From Sediminicola luteus (lineage in GTDB: Bacteria; Bacteroidota; Bacteroidia; Flavobacteriales; Flavobacteriaceae), in the NCBI RefSeq assembly GCF_002514735.1, contig NZ_NBWU01000001.1, forward strand, positions 620,001 to 684,000: a DNA stretch of 64,000 bases, read 5' to 3'. A model generated the notes under the pieces. The model saw only the letters and a program-made list of their open reading frames with translations, ran no database searches and had not been told where the DNA came from. This document shows, in pieces, positions 25,556 through 34,913 of the stretch (position 1 is the first letter of the stretch; each line of letters starts with the position of its first letter). Position numbers and translations under genes: made by a program.

Positions 25556-27838
25556 ATGAAAAAATCAACCTCATTACTCGCCGTAATCTTAATCGGTATT
25601 TTGGTGTTCTGGAGTTTCAGCGCCTTGTTACCCTCCTATTCACCCAAAACCGACACTCCAGAAGCCGAATTTTCTACCGATAGGGCCATGGCCCATGTAA
25701 AAGCGATGTCTACCGAACTGCATGGGGTCGGATTCCCCGGCCATGCCCCCGTACGCGAATATGTAGTACAGCAATTGGAAAAAATGGGTCTGGAGGTTAG
25801 CTTACAAGAGGGATATACCTCGGGCGACTGGGCCAACTACAGTAAGGCCATTAACGTTTTGGCCCGAATAAAAGGCAGCGGCAATGGTAAGGCATTATTG
25901 CTAATGTCGCATTACGATAGCGGGGTGCATTCGTCTTTTGGCGCCAGCGATGCCGCCAGTGGTGTAGCTACGGTCCTTGAAGGGATTCGTGCCTATTTGG
26001 CCAGTGGTGAAAGCCCGACCAACGATATTATTCTGTTGCTAACCGATGCCGAAGAACTTGGGCTTAACGGTGCCGACCTCTTTGTAAACCATCACCCTTG
26101 GGCCAAAGATGTAGGTTTGGCCATCAATTTCGAGGCCCGCGGAAGTGGAGGCCCCGGCTATATGCTCATTGAGACCAACGGGGGCAACAGCGCCCTAATC
26201 GATGCCTATGCCAAGGCAGATTCCGATTATCCGGTGGCCAATTCCCTGGCCTACAGCATCTATAAAATGCTTCCCAACGATACCGATCTTACGGTATTTC
26301 GGGAAGATGGGGATATCGAGGGCTTTAATTTTGCCTTTATCGATGATCATTTCGATTACCATACCGCTTTAGACGTAGCCGATAGGTTAGATCCGGAGAC
26401 CTTGGCACATCAAGGGGCCAATCTTATGCCTTTGTTGCATCATTCCGCCCTGGCATCGTTAGCCTTAAAAAGCGATACCGATCAGGCCTATTTTAACGTC
26501 CCTATCTTTAAACTGGTTTCCTATCCCTTTTCGTGGATATACCCCATGTTGGGCCTGGCTGTCTTATTATTCGTGGTGCTGCTCATTTTCGGCTTTCAGA
26601 AAAACATGTTACAGGCCAAAGCGGTCTTTACCGGATTCTTACCGGCATTGATCGCCATTGTACTGGCTACCCTAGCCGGATTTATCGGTTGGAAAGCCTT
26701 ATTGTGGATCTATCCGGACTATAACGATATGCTGCATGGCTTTACCTATAACGGTTATAGTTATATCGCTGCTTTTGTCGCTCTGGCCTTGGGTATTTGC
26801 CTATTGACCTATAAACGATTTAAGGAACTGGGCGCGGCCAATCTTTTGGTGGGGCCCATCTTTATTTGGCTTCTGGTATGTACCGCCACGGCACTTTATT
26901 TAAAAGGGGCCGCCTTTTTTGTAATCCCGGTTTTCGGACTATTAGCGGCCTTATGGGTGAGTATGAACCAAAAGCAACCAAGTATGTGGTTATTGGTACT
27001 CTTGGCGGTGCCCGCCATATGGATCTTTGCCCCTTTCATAAAAATGTTCCCGGTGGGGTTGGGACTGAAAATGCTTATGGCGGCCACCCTGTTTACGGCC
27101 CTTACTTTTTTCTTTGTACTGCCCTTGACCAGCAATTTTAAAAACCCCGGTTTTTGGGGGCGGGCCGGACTCTTATTCTTCCTTGGGTTTATGATCAAGG
27201 CCCATACCAATAGTGGGTTCGCTATAGACACCCCAAAACCCAGTAGCCTGCTGTATGTTTTGGATGCCGATACCAATAGCGCACAATGGGCCTCATACGA
27301 CCATAGGCTGATTGATTGGAACAAACAGTTTTTGGGCCAATCGCCGGAACCTCCTACGGCTTTGGCCGATAACACCATTAGTAGCAAATATTCCACAGGC
27401 TTTAATTGGGTGGCCCAGGCCCCCATGAAGGCCATTGCGTCCCCTGATGTGCGCACAGTGACCGATACCCTGATCGGGGGAAAACGTCATTTGGAAATCT
27501 GCATTACCCCCCAACGCGATGTAAACCGTTTGGAGGTATACTCCAATGCCGTGGCCATTGAAAAGGCCTTGATTAACGAGATTCCCTTGTCGGAGGAGTT
27601 TATGTCGAGACGGAATCCGGCCGGAAAATTGCTAACCCATTATATTACCGATAACGAGACCAGCAACCTTTCTTTGGTAGTCGAAGCCGGCGAGACCCTG
27701 GAGCTTACCTTATATGAAGCCTCCAACGACTTACTATTCAACCCGCTATTCAGTATACCGCCACGACCGGAAACCAGTATTCCGTTACCCTTTGTGCTAA
27801 ACGATGCGGTCTTGGTCAAAAAAACGGTTCGATTGTAA
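25556..27838 (+). CDS. M28 family aminopeptidase with C-terminal membrane domain
   Basis: A 760-residue membrane peptidase resembling the eukaryotic ERMP1/Fxna design. One N-terminal helix (about 7-25), then an M28 catalytic domain facing the periplasm with zinc residues H119 and D121 (SHYDSG), D132 (GASDAASG), catalytic/zinc E166-E167 (TDAEELGL), E193 (NFEARG) and H269 (FDYHTALD). From about 315 to 545 there are eight to nine hydrophobic helices, then a 200-residue exported beta-rich tail. Followed ten bases later by an epimerase-like gene, probably co-transcribed. Likely role: peptide catabolism or maturation at the inner membrane. Confidence 0.88.
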   Translation: MKKSTSLLAVILIGILVFWSFSALLPSYSPKTDTPEAEFSTDRAMAHVKAMSTELHGVGFPGHAPVREYVVQQLEKMGLEVSLQEGYTSGDWANYSKAINVLARIKGSGNGKALLLMSHYDSGVHSSFGASDAASGVATVLEGIRAYLASGESPTNDIILLLTDAEELGLNGADLFVNHHPWAKDVGLAINFEARGSGGPGYMLIETNGGNSALIDAYAKADSDYPVANSLAYSIYKMLPNDTDLTVFREDGDIEGFNFAFIDDHFDYHTALDVADRLDPETLAHQGANLMPLLHHSALASLALKSDTDQAYFNVPIFKLVSYPFSWIYPMLGLAVLLFVVLLIFGFQKNMLQAKAVFTGFLPALIAIVLATLAGFIGWKALLWIYPDYNDMLHGFTYNGYSYIAAFVALALGICLLTYKRFKELGAANLLVGPIFIWLLVCTATALYLKGAAFFVIPVFGLLAALWVSMNQKQPSMWLLVLLAVPAIWIFAPFIKMFPVGLGLKMLMAATLFTALTFFFVLPLTSNFKNPGFWGRAGLLFFLGFMIKAHTNSGFAIDTPKPSSLLYVLDADTNSAQWASYDHRLIDWNKQFLGQSPEPPTALADNTISSKYSTGFNWVAQAPMKAIASPDVRTVTDTLIGGKRHLEICITPQRDVNRLEVYSNAVAIEKALINEIPLSEEFMSRRNPAGKLLTHYITDNETSNLSLVVEAGETLELTLYEASNDLLFNPLFSIPPRPETSIPLPFVLNDAVLVKKTVRL

Positions 27839-27848
27839 ACGGTAGTCC

Positions 27849-28646
27849 ATGCAAAAAATCGCCATTTTAGGCTGCGGATGGTTGGGCCTTCCTTTGGCCA
27901 AAACCTTGATAGAAAACAAGTTTTCGGTGGCCGGTAGTGTTTCCCGGGCCTCCCGATTACCCCTCTTAAGCGAAGCGGGAATACTCCCCTATCAAGTGAT
28001 GTTGGCCCCCGATGGGGTACATGGCAATATTTCCGGGCTTCTTGAAAAGGCAGCTGTCTTGATAATCGCCGTCCCTCCGGGACTACGAAAAAATCCGGCA
28101 GGAAGCTTTCTCCAAAAAATGGAAAAGCTTCTGCCGCATATCAAATCGGCCGGCATCAAAAATTTGCTTTTCGTAAGTAGCACATCAGTCTATGGAGATA
28201 TCCCAGGCTTGGTCACAGAGGCTACCCCAACCCAGCCCATTAGATCTTCGGCCCAAGAACTTCGAAAGGTGGAACAACTGCTATGTGCACATTTCCCCAA
28301 TACCACCTTGGTTCGTATGGGTGGTTTGATCGGCCCAGACCGTCAACCTGTTCGTATGCTGAGCGGCAAGACCGAACTAAAGGGTAGATTATGGCCAGTG
28401 AACCTGATCCATCAAGCCGATGCCGTGGACTTGTTGCTCCATAGCATAGAACACCAACTATGGGGCAGGCTTTTCAATGGCGTCTATCCGGCACATCCGA
28501 CCAAAGAAACCTATTACCAACAGCAAGCCGAGCGCTTACAGATTCCCCCTCCTCTTTTTGACCTACAAGACAGCTCCCAAGGGAAACAAGTCGATACCGC
28601 TGAAGTTGGACTGCTGGAACACTTTAGCTTCCAGCATCCTATTTAA
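27849..28646 (+). CDS. NAD(P)-dependent epimerase/dehydrogenase-like protein (YeeZ type)
   Basis: A 265-residue Rossmann protein of the extended-SDR YeeZ group. The dinucleotide loop is GCGWLG (8-13), VSSTSVYGD (about 114-122) is the active-site strand, and the PFAM-typical VRMGGLIGPDR segment follows. As in YeeZ the canonical YxxxK is altered (the second half reads SAQELRKVEQL), so enzymatic activity is uncertain. It follows the M28 gene by ten bases. Part of its 3' end is present again as a decayed copy 360 bp downstream. Confidence 0.75.
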   Translation: MQKIAILGCGWLGLPLAKTLIENKFSVAGSVSRASRLPLLSEAGILPYQVMLAPDGVHGNISGLLEKAAVLIIAVPPGLRKNPAGSFLQKMEKLLPHIKSAGIKNLLFVSSTSVYGDIPGLVTEATPTQPIRSSAQELRKVEQLLCAHFPNTTLVRMGGLIGPDRQPVRMLSGKTELKGRLWPVNLIHQADAVDLLLHSIEHQLWGRLFNGVYPAHPTKETYYQQQAERLQIPPPLFDLQDSSQGKQVDTAEVGLLEHFSFQHPI

Positions 28647-28739
28647 TTAGGCCTACATCTATTTTCTATGTCTTTTTTCTTTGAGCGAAGCGGTCTTAAC
28701 CATAAACCTAAAGATTTCGGCGTCACATGAATGCCCTCA

Positions 28740-28764
28740 CCCCTCTCTCCATCAAGAGAAGGGG
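28740..28764. repeat. C-rich/G-rich hairpin repeat
   Basis: CCCCTCTCT (28740-28748) faces AGAGAAGGGG (28755-28764). The preceding CCCTCACCCCT phrase recurs at 49430-49440, also next to a GGGGAGAGGGG arm, so both belong to the same widespread class of short intergenic repeat. Confidence 0.5.
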
Positions 28765-28928
28765 CTTAAAAGCAAGTTGAGCGCTGCGTCAGCCGACAGG
28801 AGGGCGGTCAAAACCCTATTAAGCATATCGTTGTTCTATGCCCTTCGACGGCGCTCAGGGTGACATTGCTACGCGATCCTTTTATTACAACAAACTGGTA
28901 CTCCATCTGAAAATAACTGGAGTGTCTA

Positions 28929-29056
28929 GACACCTCCCAGGAAAACAGGTCTATACCACTGAACTCGAATTGCTGAATCACCTCAGCTTCCAGTACCCCA
29001 TTTAATCGAGCCTTCGTCTATTTTCTATGGTCTTTTTTCTTTTAGTGAAGCGGTCT
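28929..29056 (+). pseudogene. Decayed duplicate of the epimerase 3' end
   Basis: The sequence from 28929 to 29056 is a diverged copy of 28570-28699: both run through the last codons (the copy still reads toward HLSFQ-like YPI then a TAA), the TCTATTTTCTATG flank, the T-run and an AGCGGTCT sequence. There is no start or upstream part. It shows an old tandem duplication of about 360 bp that has since decayed. Confidence 0.7.
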
Positions 29057-29133
29057 AACCCCCATTTATGATTGCTTTCACACCCCATTTTAATTTATTT
29101 GTTTAGATTTGGCCGATTCCAAAATTTGATACC

Positions 29134-29832
29134 ATGAAGAAGTTATTGCTGTTGGCCTTTTTGCTGACCGGAACCATACTACAAGCCCAAAGTAATGCCC
29201 AGTTGAAAGCGCATTTTCAAGGCTATTATGAAGCCATGCAAAAACAAGGCGATGTACAAGGGGTAATACAAGCCCTGACCCACCTCAATGTTTTGGAACC
29301 CTCTACCGCCCGTCGCGATACCCTGGCCATGATCTATGCCAACAACAACCAACACATGCAAGCGCTGAATACGGTTGGGGTAGAATTGGTGCCAACGGAC
29401 AGTGATATGGCCGTACAAGTAAAGGCCATTTCTTTAAAAGCCATTAACCAACTTCCTAGGGCCATCGCACAATTTGAAGAATTATACAAAAGAAAACCCA
29501 ATGCCTATTTGGCCTATGAATTGGCCGATCTAAAAATACAGACCGGTAAAATAGATGAGGCCAAAGCTAATATCGAGTACGGCATGGCCAACGCCAAGGA
29601 AGACGATCAATATGCCTTTTACGAAAGGCAGCAACCCTATCAAGTACCTTTAAAAGCGGCTTTTAAACATCTCGAAGCCTTAACGGTTTTCAATAAAGAC
29701 AAAGATGTTGATAAAGCCATAGCGCTTATGGACGAGGCTCTGGCCATAGCACCGCACTTTAACTTGGCCAGTTTAAGTAAACAAGCCTTGGAAAAAAGAA
29801 AGGAACAACCCGAAGGAACTACCCAAGAATAA
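29134..29832 (+). CDS. Exported TPR-like protein
   Basis: A 232-residue protein with signal peptide (about 1-18, ending TILQAQ) and an all-helical body with TPR-like repeats: GVIQALTHLNVLEPSTARRDTLAMIYANN, LKAINQLPRAIAQFEELYKRKPNAYLAYELADL, DVDKAIALMDEALAIAPHFNLASLSKQAL. Probably a periplasmic protein-protein adaptor. It converges on the following lipoprotein gene with only 12 bases between stops. No specific function is known. Confidence 0.65.
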   Translation: MKKLLLLAFLLTGTILQAQSNAQLKAHFQGYYEAMQKQGDVQGVIQALTHLNVLEPSTARRDTLAMIYANNNQHMQALNTVGVELVPTDSDMAVQVKAISLKAINQLPRAIAQFEELYKRKPNAYLAYELADLKIQTGKIDEAKANIEYGMANAKEDDQYAFYERQQPYQVPLKAAFKHLEALTVFNKDKDVDKAIALMDEALAIAPHFNLASLSKQALEKRKEQPEGTTQE

Positions 29833-29844
29833 ATTTTACGATGG

Positions 29845-30399
29845 CTACTTTTCCGTTGCACCTTTTGGGTCAATGGACTTTGGAATAGAATCAAAATCGG
29901 CAGCTTCCAGCTCTAAGATCACATCTAGATCAACATAGGTGTTCATCAATACCGAAAATTGGTTTACCCAAGCATTATAGGCCGTTACCAATTCGGTACT
30001 GGGTTCTTGAAGCCCCAAATTATAGGTTAGGGCGCCCTTAACCTTCAACACAAAGGTTTGGAACACCGCTTGGCGACTTTGTATCTGTGGTTTTTTAAAC
30101 TCCTCAGGATATTCCGATTGGGCCAATAACTTTTCCTTGTCGATCAAATCATCGATAACCAAGGCCACATCTTCTTTCCCTTTTGCCGTGTATAGGGCAT
30201 CCATAGAAGAAACCAAGGCGTTGTATTCGGGCCATTTGGCCAAAATTTCTCCAGCTTTGGCATTGGGTTGCTGTTTTTTTGGCAAACTAGCTCCATCAAA
30301 GACTATGGTTTCCTCATTTTGGGCAACCGCTTCCCCTTTTTTTTGGCCACAACCCGCAAGTAAGGACAACACAACAAAAGTGATCAGTATTCGAATCAT
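29845..30399 (-). CDS. Lipoprotein of unknown function
   Basis: A 184-residue lipoprotein with lipobox LLAGC (Cys 17). The mature part is helical and charged with no recognised domain (AGEILAKWPEYNALVSSMDALYTAKGKEDVALVIDDLIDKEKLL). The start at 30399 puts the signal sequence at the N-terminus; a longer frame to 30450 adds 17 residues before it. It is convergent with the TPR-like gene and divergent from the threonine dehydrogenase gene. Confidence 0.65.
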   Translation of the reverse strand: MIRILITFVVLSLLAGCGQKKGEAVAQNEETIVFDGASLPKKQQPNAKAGEILAKWPEYNALVSSMDALYTAKGKEDVALVIDDLIDKEKLLAQSEYPEEFKKPQIQSRQAVFQTFVLKVKGALTYNLGLQEPSTELVTAYNAWVNQFSVLMNTYVDLDVILELEAADFDSIPKSIDPKGATEK

Positions 30400-30575
30400 G
30401 CAACGAAGGTACATATTTTTTAAGGCCATGGGTAACCCATTAACGTTCATTACAGGTTTCAGAGCATTTCTACTTCAAAATACATATGGACATATCTTTA
30501 AAAAATAATGACAAAAACTAAGAATTCGACAATTCGGATTATCTTTACGGCCATATTTTAAAGCATTCGCAACAT

Positions 30576-31544
30576 ATGCATCCAACTGTGTTGATTTTAG
30601 GCGCCTGTGGGCAAATCGGTACCGAACTTACCCTCTACCTTCGTGAACGATATGGTAAAGATCAAGTGATCGCTTCCGATATACGCGAAGGAGGTCGGTC
30701 TTTAATGGAATCGGGGCCCTTTAAATTGTTAGACGCCATGGATGCCGAAGGCTTGGCACAAGTAGTGGCCGATTATAAAATCGACCAAGTCTACCTTATG
30801 GCCGCCATGCTTAGTGCTACTGGTGAAAAATTCCCGGCCCGTGCATGGGATTTGAACATGACCACCCTATTCAACGTATTGGATCTGGCCAAAGCGAAAA
30901 AAATCAAAAAGGTGTTCTGGCCTTCGAGTATTGCCGTATTTGGGCCCTCTACCCCGGCTGAGAACACCCCTCAACAAACGGTTATGGAACCTACTACCGT
31001 GTATGGCATTAGCAAACAGGCCGGCGAACGTTGGTGCGAATATTACCATACCAAATATGGGGTAGACGTACGATCGGTCCGTTATCCCGGATTGATCAGT
31101 TGGAAAACCCAACCGGGTGGTGGTACCACCGACTATGCGGTAGATATTTACCACAAGGCCTTGGCCGAAGGAACATATACCTCCTTTCTTAAACAGGGTA
31201 CACGCTTGCCCATGATGTATATGGACGATGCCATTCGTGCCACAGTAAGCCTAATGGAAACCGATGCCGATCGTATTCGTGTACGTTCTTCCTATAATTT
31301 GGCAGGCATGTCTTTCGCTCCAGAAGATATGGAAGCCAGCATTCAAAAACTGTTGCCTGATTTTAAACTGCACTACCATCCGGATTTTCGTCAGGCCATA
31401 GCCGATTCATGGCCCAGCAGTATCGATGATTCGATAGCCCAAAACGATTGGGGTTGGCAAGCCGAATTCGACTTGGAAAAAACTACCCGTGAAATGCTTA
31501 GCCAGTTGGGGCGCTTGGCCGACGATGGGGTGGTTCGTGGTTAG
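30576..31544 (+). CDS. SDR-type L-threonine 3-dehydrogenase
   Basis: A 322-residue extended short-chain dehydrogenase. NAD-binding GACGQIG (9-15), DIREGG after strand two, the active-site Ser pair in WPSSIAVFGPS (115-125) and the catalytic Y143-x3-K147 in TTVYGISKQ. The sequence RYPGLISWKTQPGGGTTDYAVDIYH is characteristic of the UDP-galactose-epimerase-like threonine dehydrogenases, which oxidise L-threonine to 2-amino-3-oxobutyrate. The partner KBL gene is not in the window. A TATCTTTA sequence about 25 bases upstream may be its -7 element. Confidence 0.85.
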   Translation: MHPTVLILGACGQIGTELTLYLRERYGKDQVIASDIREGGRSLMESGPFKLLDAMDAEGLAQVVADYKIDQVYLMAAMLSATGEKFPARAWDLNMTTLFNVLDLAKAKKIKKVFWPSSIAVFGPSTPAENTPQQTVMEPTTVYGISKQAGERWCEYYHTKYGVDVRSVRYPGLISWKTQPGGGTTDYAVDIYHKALAEGTYTSFLKQGTRLPMMYMDDAIRATVSLMETDADRIRVRSSYNLAGMSFAPEDMEASIQKLLPDFKLHYHPDFRQAIADSWPSSIDDSIAQNDWGWQAEFDLEKTTREMLSQLGRLADDGVVRG

Positions 31545-31628
31545 TGGCTCGTAAAAAATAATCATTGTCATTGGCACAATAAGGCTGATGGAATTCAATT
31601 CCAAAATCTAGTTCAACCTGAGGTCATT

Positions 31629-31934
31629 TTAGCCTAGGTGCCTTTCAAAATCCATTTTACCTCCTAAAACGCGTAAGACAAAAATACCCTCTGGGACTTT
31701 GTAATAGAACAATACATGTGCCTTAAAACGATAGCGAAAAACCATATGCGCTTTTATGGGCACATAGGCACGACCCAATTCGGGGTTGCTGGCCAATTTT
31801 TGAATCACTTTTATCAAGGCCTGTGCATATGCTAGGGATTGGTTTACACCAAAATTATCTAAGGTATAATCGGCAATTTGCCGTATATCTTGTTTTGCCC
31901 GAGCACTTAATACATAATTACTTTCCCGATTCAT
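31629..31934 (-). CDS. RelE/ParE family toxin
   Basis: A 101-residue toxin of the ParE/RelE fold: YVLSARAKQDIRQIADYTLDNFG (helical hairpin), ELGRAYVPIKAHMVFRYRFKAHVLFYYKVPEGIFVLRVLGGKMDFERHL (the beta-sheet core). The ParE branch inhibits gyrase; RelE members cleave mRNA. The antitoxin-first order and the antitoxin type favour ParE. The ATG at 31934 lies 14 bases upstream of the antitoxin's last base, giving a 17-base overlap, the usual coupling. A longer frame to 32003 lacks fold similarity. Confidence 0.85.
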   Translation of the reverse strand: MNRESNYVLSARAKQDIRQIADYTLDNFGVNQSLAYAQALIKVIQKLASNPELGRAYVPIKAHMVFRYRFKAHVLFYYKVPEGIFVLRVLGGKMDFERHLG

Positions 31935-32169
31935 GGGCACGTATAGCTTCTTCCCAAATAGTTTCAATGGTAGCCTCCGTAGGACCGCTTTCCATCCCAG
32001 CAATCAAGGCCTCGTTTAAATCGATACTTCGCTTACGTCTCTCTTGATCTTTTCGGATAATATCGCGGATATATTCGCTGTCGTTGGTGTAAAATCCTTG
32101 TTCAATCAGACTTTTAACAAAGGCATCTTGTTGCTCGGTAAAGGTTATGGATTTTCGTACTACGCCCAT
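31918..32169 (-). CDS. ParD/CopG family antitoxin
   Basis: An 83-residue antitoxin with a ribbon-helix-helix start (RKSITFTEQQDAFVKSLIEQGFYTNDSEYIRDIIRKDQ) and an acidic C-terminal tail (MESGPTEATIETIWEEAI) that should wrap the toxin. The start codon lies at the edge of a 33-bp inverted repeat that is its likely operator. It precedes and overlaps the toxin gene. Confidence 0.88.
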   Translation of the reverse strand: MGVVRKSITFTEQQDAFVKSLIEQGFYTNDSEYIRDIIRKDQERRKRSIDLNEALIAGMESGPTEATIETIWEEAIRAHESGK

Positions 32170-32201
32170 TTTGAACCATTTTTAATACTATTGGTTCAAA
32201 A
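32169..32201 (-). promoter_or_regulatory. ParDE operator (inverted repeat)
   Basis: TTTTGAACCA (32169-32178) and TGGTTCAAAA (32192-32201) are perfect 10-base inverted repeats separated by 13 bases, touching the antitoxin start codon. This is where a ribbon-helix-helix antitoxin normally autorepresses its promoter. Confidence 0.65.
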
Positions 32202-32373
32202 TAATCAATAATTCCTATGAATGCAAAACTTTTACAGCACCAGACTTTCGACATTTGACATGCTGACGTTCGACTTCTAGTACATCATTTAGGTGACTTT
32301 TAGACAATTCCGTATCTTACTAGTATGGAAACACCCGATTTTTGGGTGTATTACGAACCTAAGCGTTACCACT

Positions 32374-33084
32374 ATGAAAAAACTGCAAACATTCACCACA
32401 CTTTTGATTTGCCTGCCCATGTTTATTTTGGCCCAAGTGGCCAATGGGGTCTATATGCACGAATCGGTAGATGCCGATGATAACCTACACCAAGAAAAAT
32501 TCATGATCCAAGATGGGTATGCGGTACTTACCCAATACAGTAGCCAGCCGGCCGGATTTACCTCCACAAAAGGCGGAACGGTTACCACCAAACATGGTAT
32601 AATGGAGATCTCCCTCGATTTCTCTACCACCTATGCCCAAGATGGGGCAAACGTAGCGGCGGTACCTTATGAGTTCGTTGGCGATACCTTGGTACTTGGT
32701 GGGAACAAGAAATTCACAAAACAAGCGGCCAAAGCCCAAGCTCTGGATGGACGCTGGCTTATGGGCGGCTGGGTAACCGACGAAGGCGAAAAACGGCGCG
32801 ACATTACCCAAGCCCGGAAAACCCTGAAATTTCTTGTCGATGGGCATTTTCAATGGGTCGCCTTTACCCAAGGTACTTTTGAATTCTTCGGAAGCGGTGG
32901 CGGACAGTTTACTTCGGTCGATGGGGCCTATACCGAAAAAATCGAGTTCTTTTCACGCGATAACAGTCGAGTGGGTATGGGGCTCGAATTCCATTTCGAC
33001 AGAAAGGATAACGACTGGTACCATAAAGGCTTTAGTAGCAAGGGCAAACCCATGCACGAGATTTGGACTATTTGGGCCGATTGA
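32374..33084 (+). CDS. Exported protein of unknown function
   Basis: A 236-residue protein with a signal peptide (MKKLQTFTTLLICLPMFILAQ). The mature part is beta-rich with two similar halves, each about 100 residues (GVYMHESVDADDNLHQEKFMIQDGYAVLTQY and RRDITQARKTLKFLVDGHFQWVAFTQGTFEFFGSGGG), suggesting a lipocalin- or calycin-like duplication. The second half contains the DUF-like SRVGMGLEFHFDRKDNDWYHKG. No known family recognised. The start at 32374 is fixed by the signal peptide. Followed 164 bases later by an M14 peptidase. Confidence 0.6.
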   Translation: MKKLQTFTTLLICLPMFILAQVANGVYMHESVDADDNLHQEKFMIQDGYAVLTQYSSQPAGFTSTKGGTVTTKHGIMEISLDFSTTYAQDGANVAAVPYEFVGDTLVLGGNKKFTKQAAKAQALDGRWLMGGWVTDEGEKRRDITQARKTLKFLVDGHFQWVAFTQGTFEFFGSGGGQFTSVDGAYTEKIEFFSRDNSRVGMGLEFHFDRKDNDWYHKGFSSKGKPMHEIWTIWAD

Positions 33085-33248
33085 CCTTCCCTCAACAGTA
33101 ACTAAACATAAAACCCATTATCCCATGGCCACGTGGACCCATGGCCCTTGCAAATATTACCCAGCCTTGGGCCTTAATTGATTAGATAGGGAGTAATAAT
33201 GGCGAAACTTGGATGGATAGCTTATCTTGAAGGGATTAGCATTTTACC

Positions 33249-34913
33249 ATGAGAACCTTTCTACTTTTACTTTTCATCCCGGTTTCCTTATTCGCCCAAT
33301 CATCGAATATCTACTGGGGCAATGCCATACCCGAAAACTGGAACGGCGATTGGCCCAATGATTTACGTACCGCCTGTGAAAAATCGGGCTTTACCCATAC
33401 GGCCACCCATAACGACATTATGGACTACCTTTCGGAATTGCCCCGAAAAAGCGAATTGGTGTCCACTTCTACCCTATTCGTCAGCGACCGTGGGCTGGCT
33501 TCCCAGCTATTGATCATGGCCAACCCCAGAATCAGTTCGGCCCAAGAAGCCAAAGCCAGTGGTAAACCGGTCATTTATCTGCAAGGAGGCATACATCCGG
33601 GGGAACCCGAGGGCAAGGAAGCCCTACTTATGGTTATCCGCGACATTCTTTTTGGGGAGAAAAAACACTTGCTAGACAACTTGATCATTCTTGTAAACCC
33701 CAACTTTAATGTCGATGGAAACGAAACCCGTGTCATTACCAATGGTGACCTTAAACTGATGGGAACCCGTCGTAATGCCGCAGGTTACGACGTTAACCGC
33801 GATGCCCTAAAACTGCAGACCAAGAATATGCAAGGTGCCGTTAGCAAATTGTTTGCCCAGTGGGACCCCATTCTCATATACGACACGCATCGTATGGAGG
33901 AAACCCAGCATGGGTATGCCATTGCCCATGGCGGATCTAATGTGCCCACGGCTCATGCCGCCCCGCGCGATTATGTAACCTATAACATCTTTCCGGCCCT
34001 AGTAGACATCGCTCGAAAAGACTACCAGATTGAAGTAGGTATGCATTGCGGTTTGGACGATACTTGGCCTCCCAAAGTATTCTCCCACGATAATTCCATT
34101 TGGTCTACCGAAGGTAAATTTATGGTCAGTGGTTATGGGTTGCGTAACCGTATGGCCATTATTACCGAAACCCCCGAACGTGCCTCTTTTGAAAAAGCTG
34201 TCTATGCCCAATACGCCTATACCCAGGCGCTTTTAACCTATTGCCATACCCATGGACAAGAAATGAAGGCCCTTTGCGAAAAAACGGATGCCGAAGTGGT
34301 AGCCCAAATAAAGAACCATGCCAGCAGTGGCCAACTCACCAACTTTACCTCTGGCAAATATGTATCGGATGGTGCCCTAAAAATTCCCGCCTATCGCGAC
34401 ACCAAAAAGAAATTCGTGCCGGGCAGTAGTGTACAAGTATATGACCGCCCCGATACCCCCGAATGGGTAACCGTAGATTTGGTTACCAAACCTATTGGTA
34501 CCCATTCGGCCAAGGTGCCCAATGCTTATTTGCTTCCGGAATCGCTAAAGCCAATAGTGGACAAGCTAAAAATGCATGGGGTACAGGTTTCGCAACTTGA
34601 GAAAGCTGTGAAAGTCAATGGCGAACGCTACCGGGTAGACCGTATGGAAAAAAGACCCATGGGTTTTGCCAAATATCCTATGACCACCCTGTTGGGCGAT
34701 TTTGAACAAGCCAAACAGCAAAACTATCCGGCCGGCACCTATTTGGTTTCCCTAGAACAGCCCTTGGCCAACCTTATTTTCTATTGTCTGGAACCCCAAG
34801 TACGCGACGGACTCATGGGCTGGCAACTTATGGATGATCAATTACAGGCCCTCGAACAAAAAGGGAGTCCGTTTTATTATCCGGTCTTTAAGGTTTTTGG
34901 GGAGGTGAACTAA
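33249..34913 (+). CDS. Exported M14 family zinc carboxypeptidase
   Basis: A 554-residue peptidase with a signal peptide (about 1-16). The M14 zinc ligands are visible: H116 and E119 in GGIHPGEPEGKEA and H214 in YDTHRMEE. Substrate-binding NxxxxNRD (GYDVNRDALKLQT, 179-) is conserved, and ITETPERASFE near residue 320 is the likely catalytic Glu. About 200 C-terminal residues form an extra beta-rich domain. It should trim C-terminal amino acids from peptides in the periplasm or outside. Confidence 0.85.
   Translation: MRTFLLLLFIPVSLFAQSSNIYWGNAIPENWNGDWPNDLRTACEKSGFTHTATHNDIMDYLSELPRKSELVSTSTLFVSDRGLASQLLIMANPRISSAQEAKASGKPVIYLQGGIHPGEPEGKEALLMVIRDILFGEKKHLLDNLIILVNPNFNVDGNETRVITNGDLKLMGTRRNAAGYDVNRDALKLQTKNMQGAVSKLFAQWDPILIYDTHRMEETQHGYAIAHGGSNVPTAHAAPRDYVTYNIFPALVDIARKDYQIEVGMHCGLDDTWPPKVFSHDNSIWSTEGKFMVSGYGLRNRMAIITETPERASFEKAVYAQYAYTQALLTYCHTHGQEMKALCEKTDAEVVAQIKNHASSGQLTNFTSGKYVSDGALKIPAYRDTKKKFVPGSSVQVYDRPDTPEWVTVDLVTKPIGTHSAKVPNAYLLPESLKPIVDKLKMHGVQVSQLEKAVKVNGERYRVDRMEKRPMGFAKYPMTTLLGDFEQAKQQNYPAGTYLVSLEQPLANLIFYCLEPQVRDGLMGWQLMDDQLQALEQKGSPFYYPVFKVFGEVN

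Larger units (their letters stand above)
28647..29133. other. Intergenic region without an intact gene (487 bp)
   Basis: No intact gene. It contains, in order, the 3' flank of the epimerase gene, a C-rich/G-rich hairpin repeat (28740-28764), a second short genomic-repeat-like sequence (28841-28866) and a decayed copy of the epimerase 3' end (28929-29056). It looks like a site of past duplication and repeat insertion. Confidence 0.7.
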
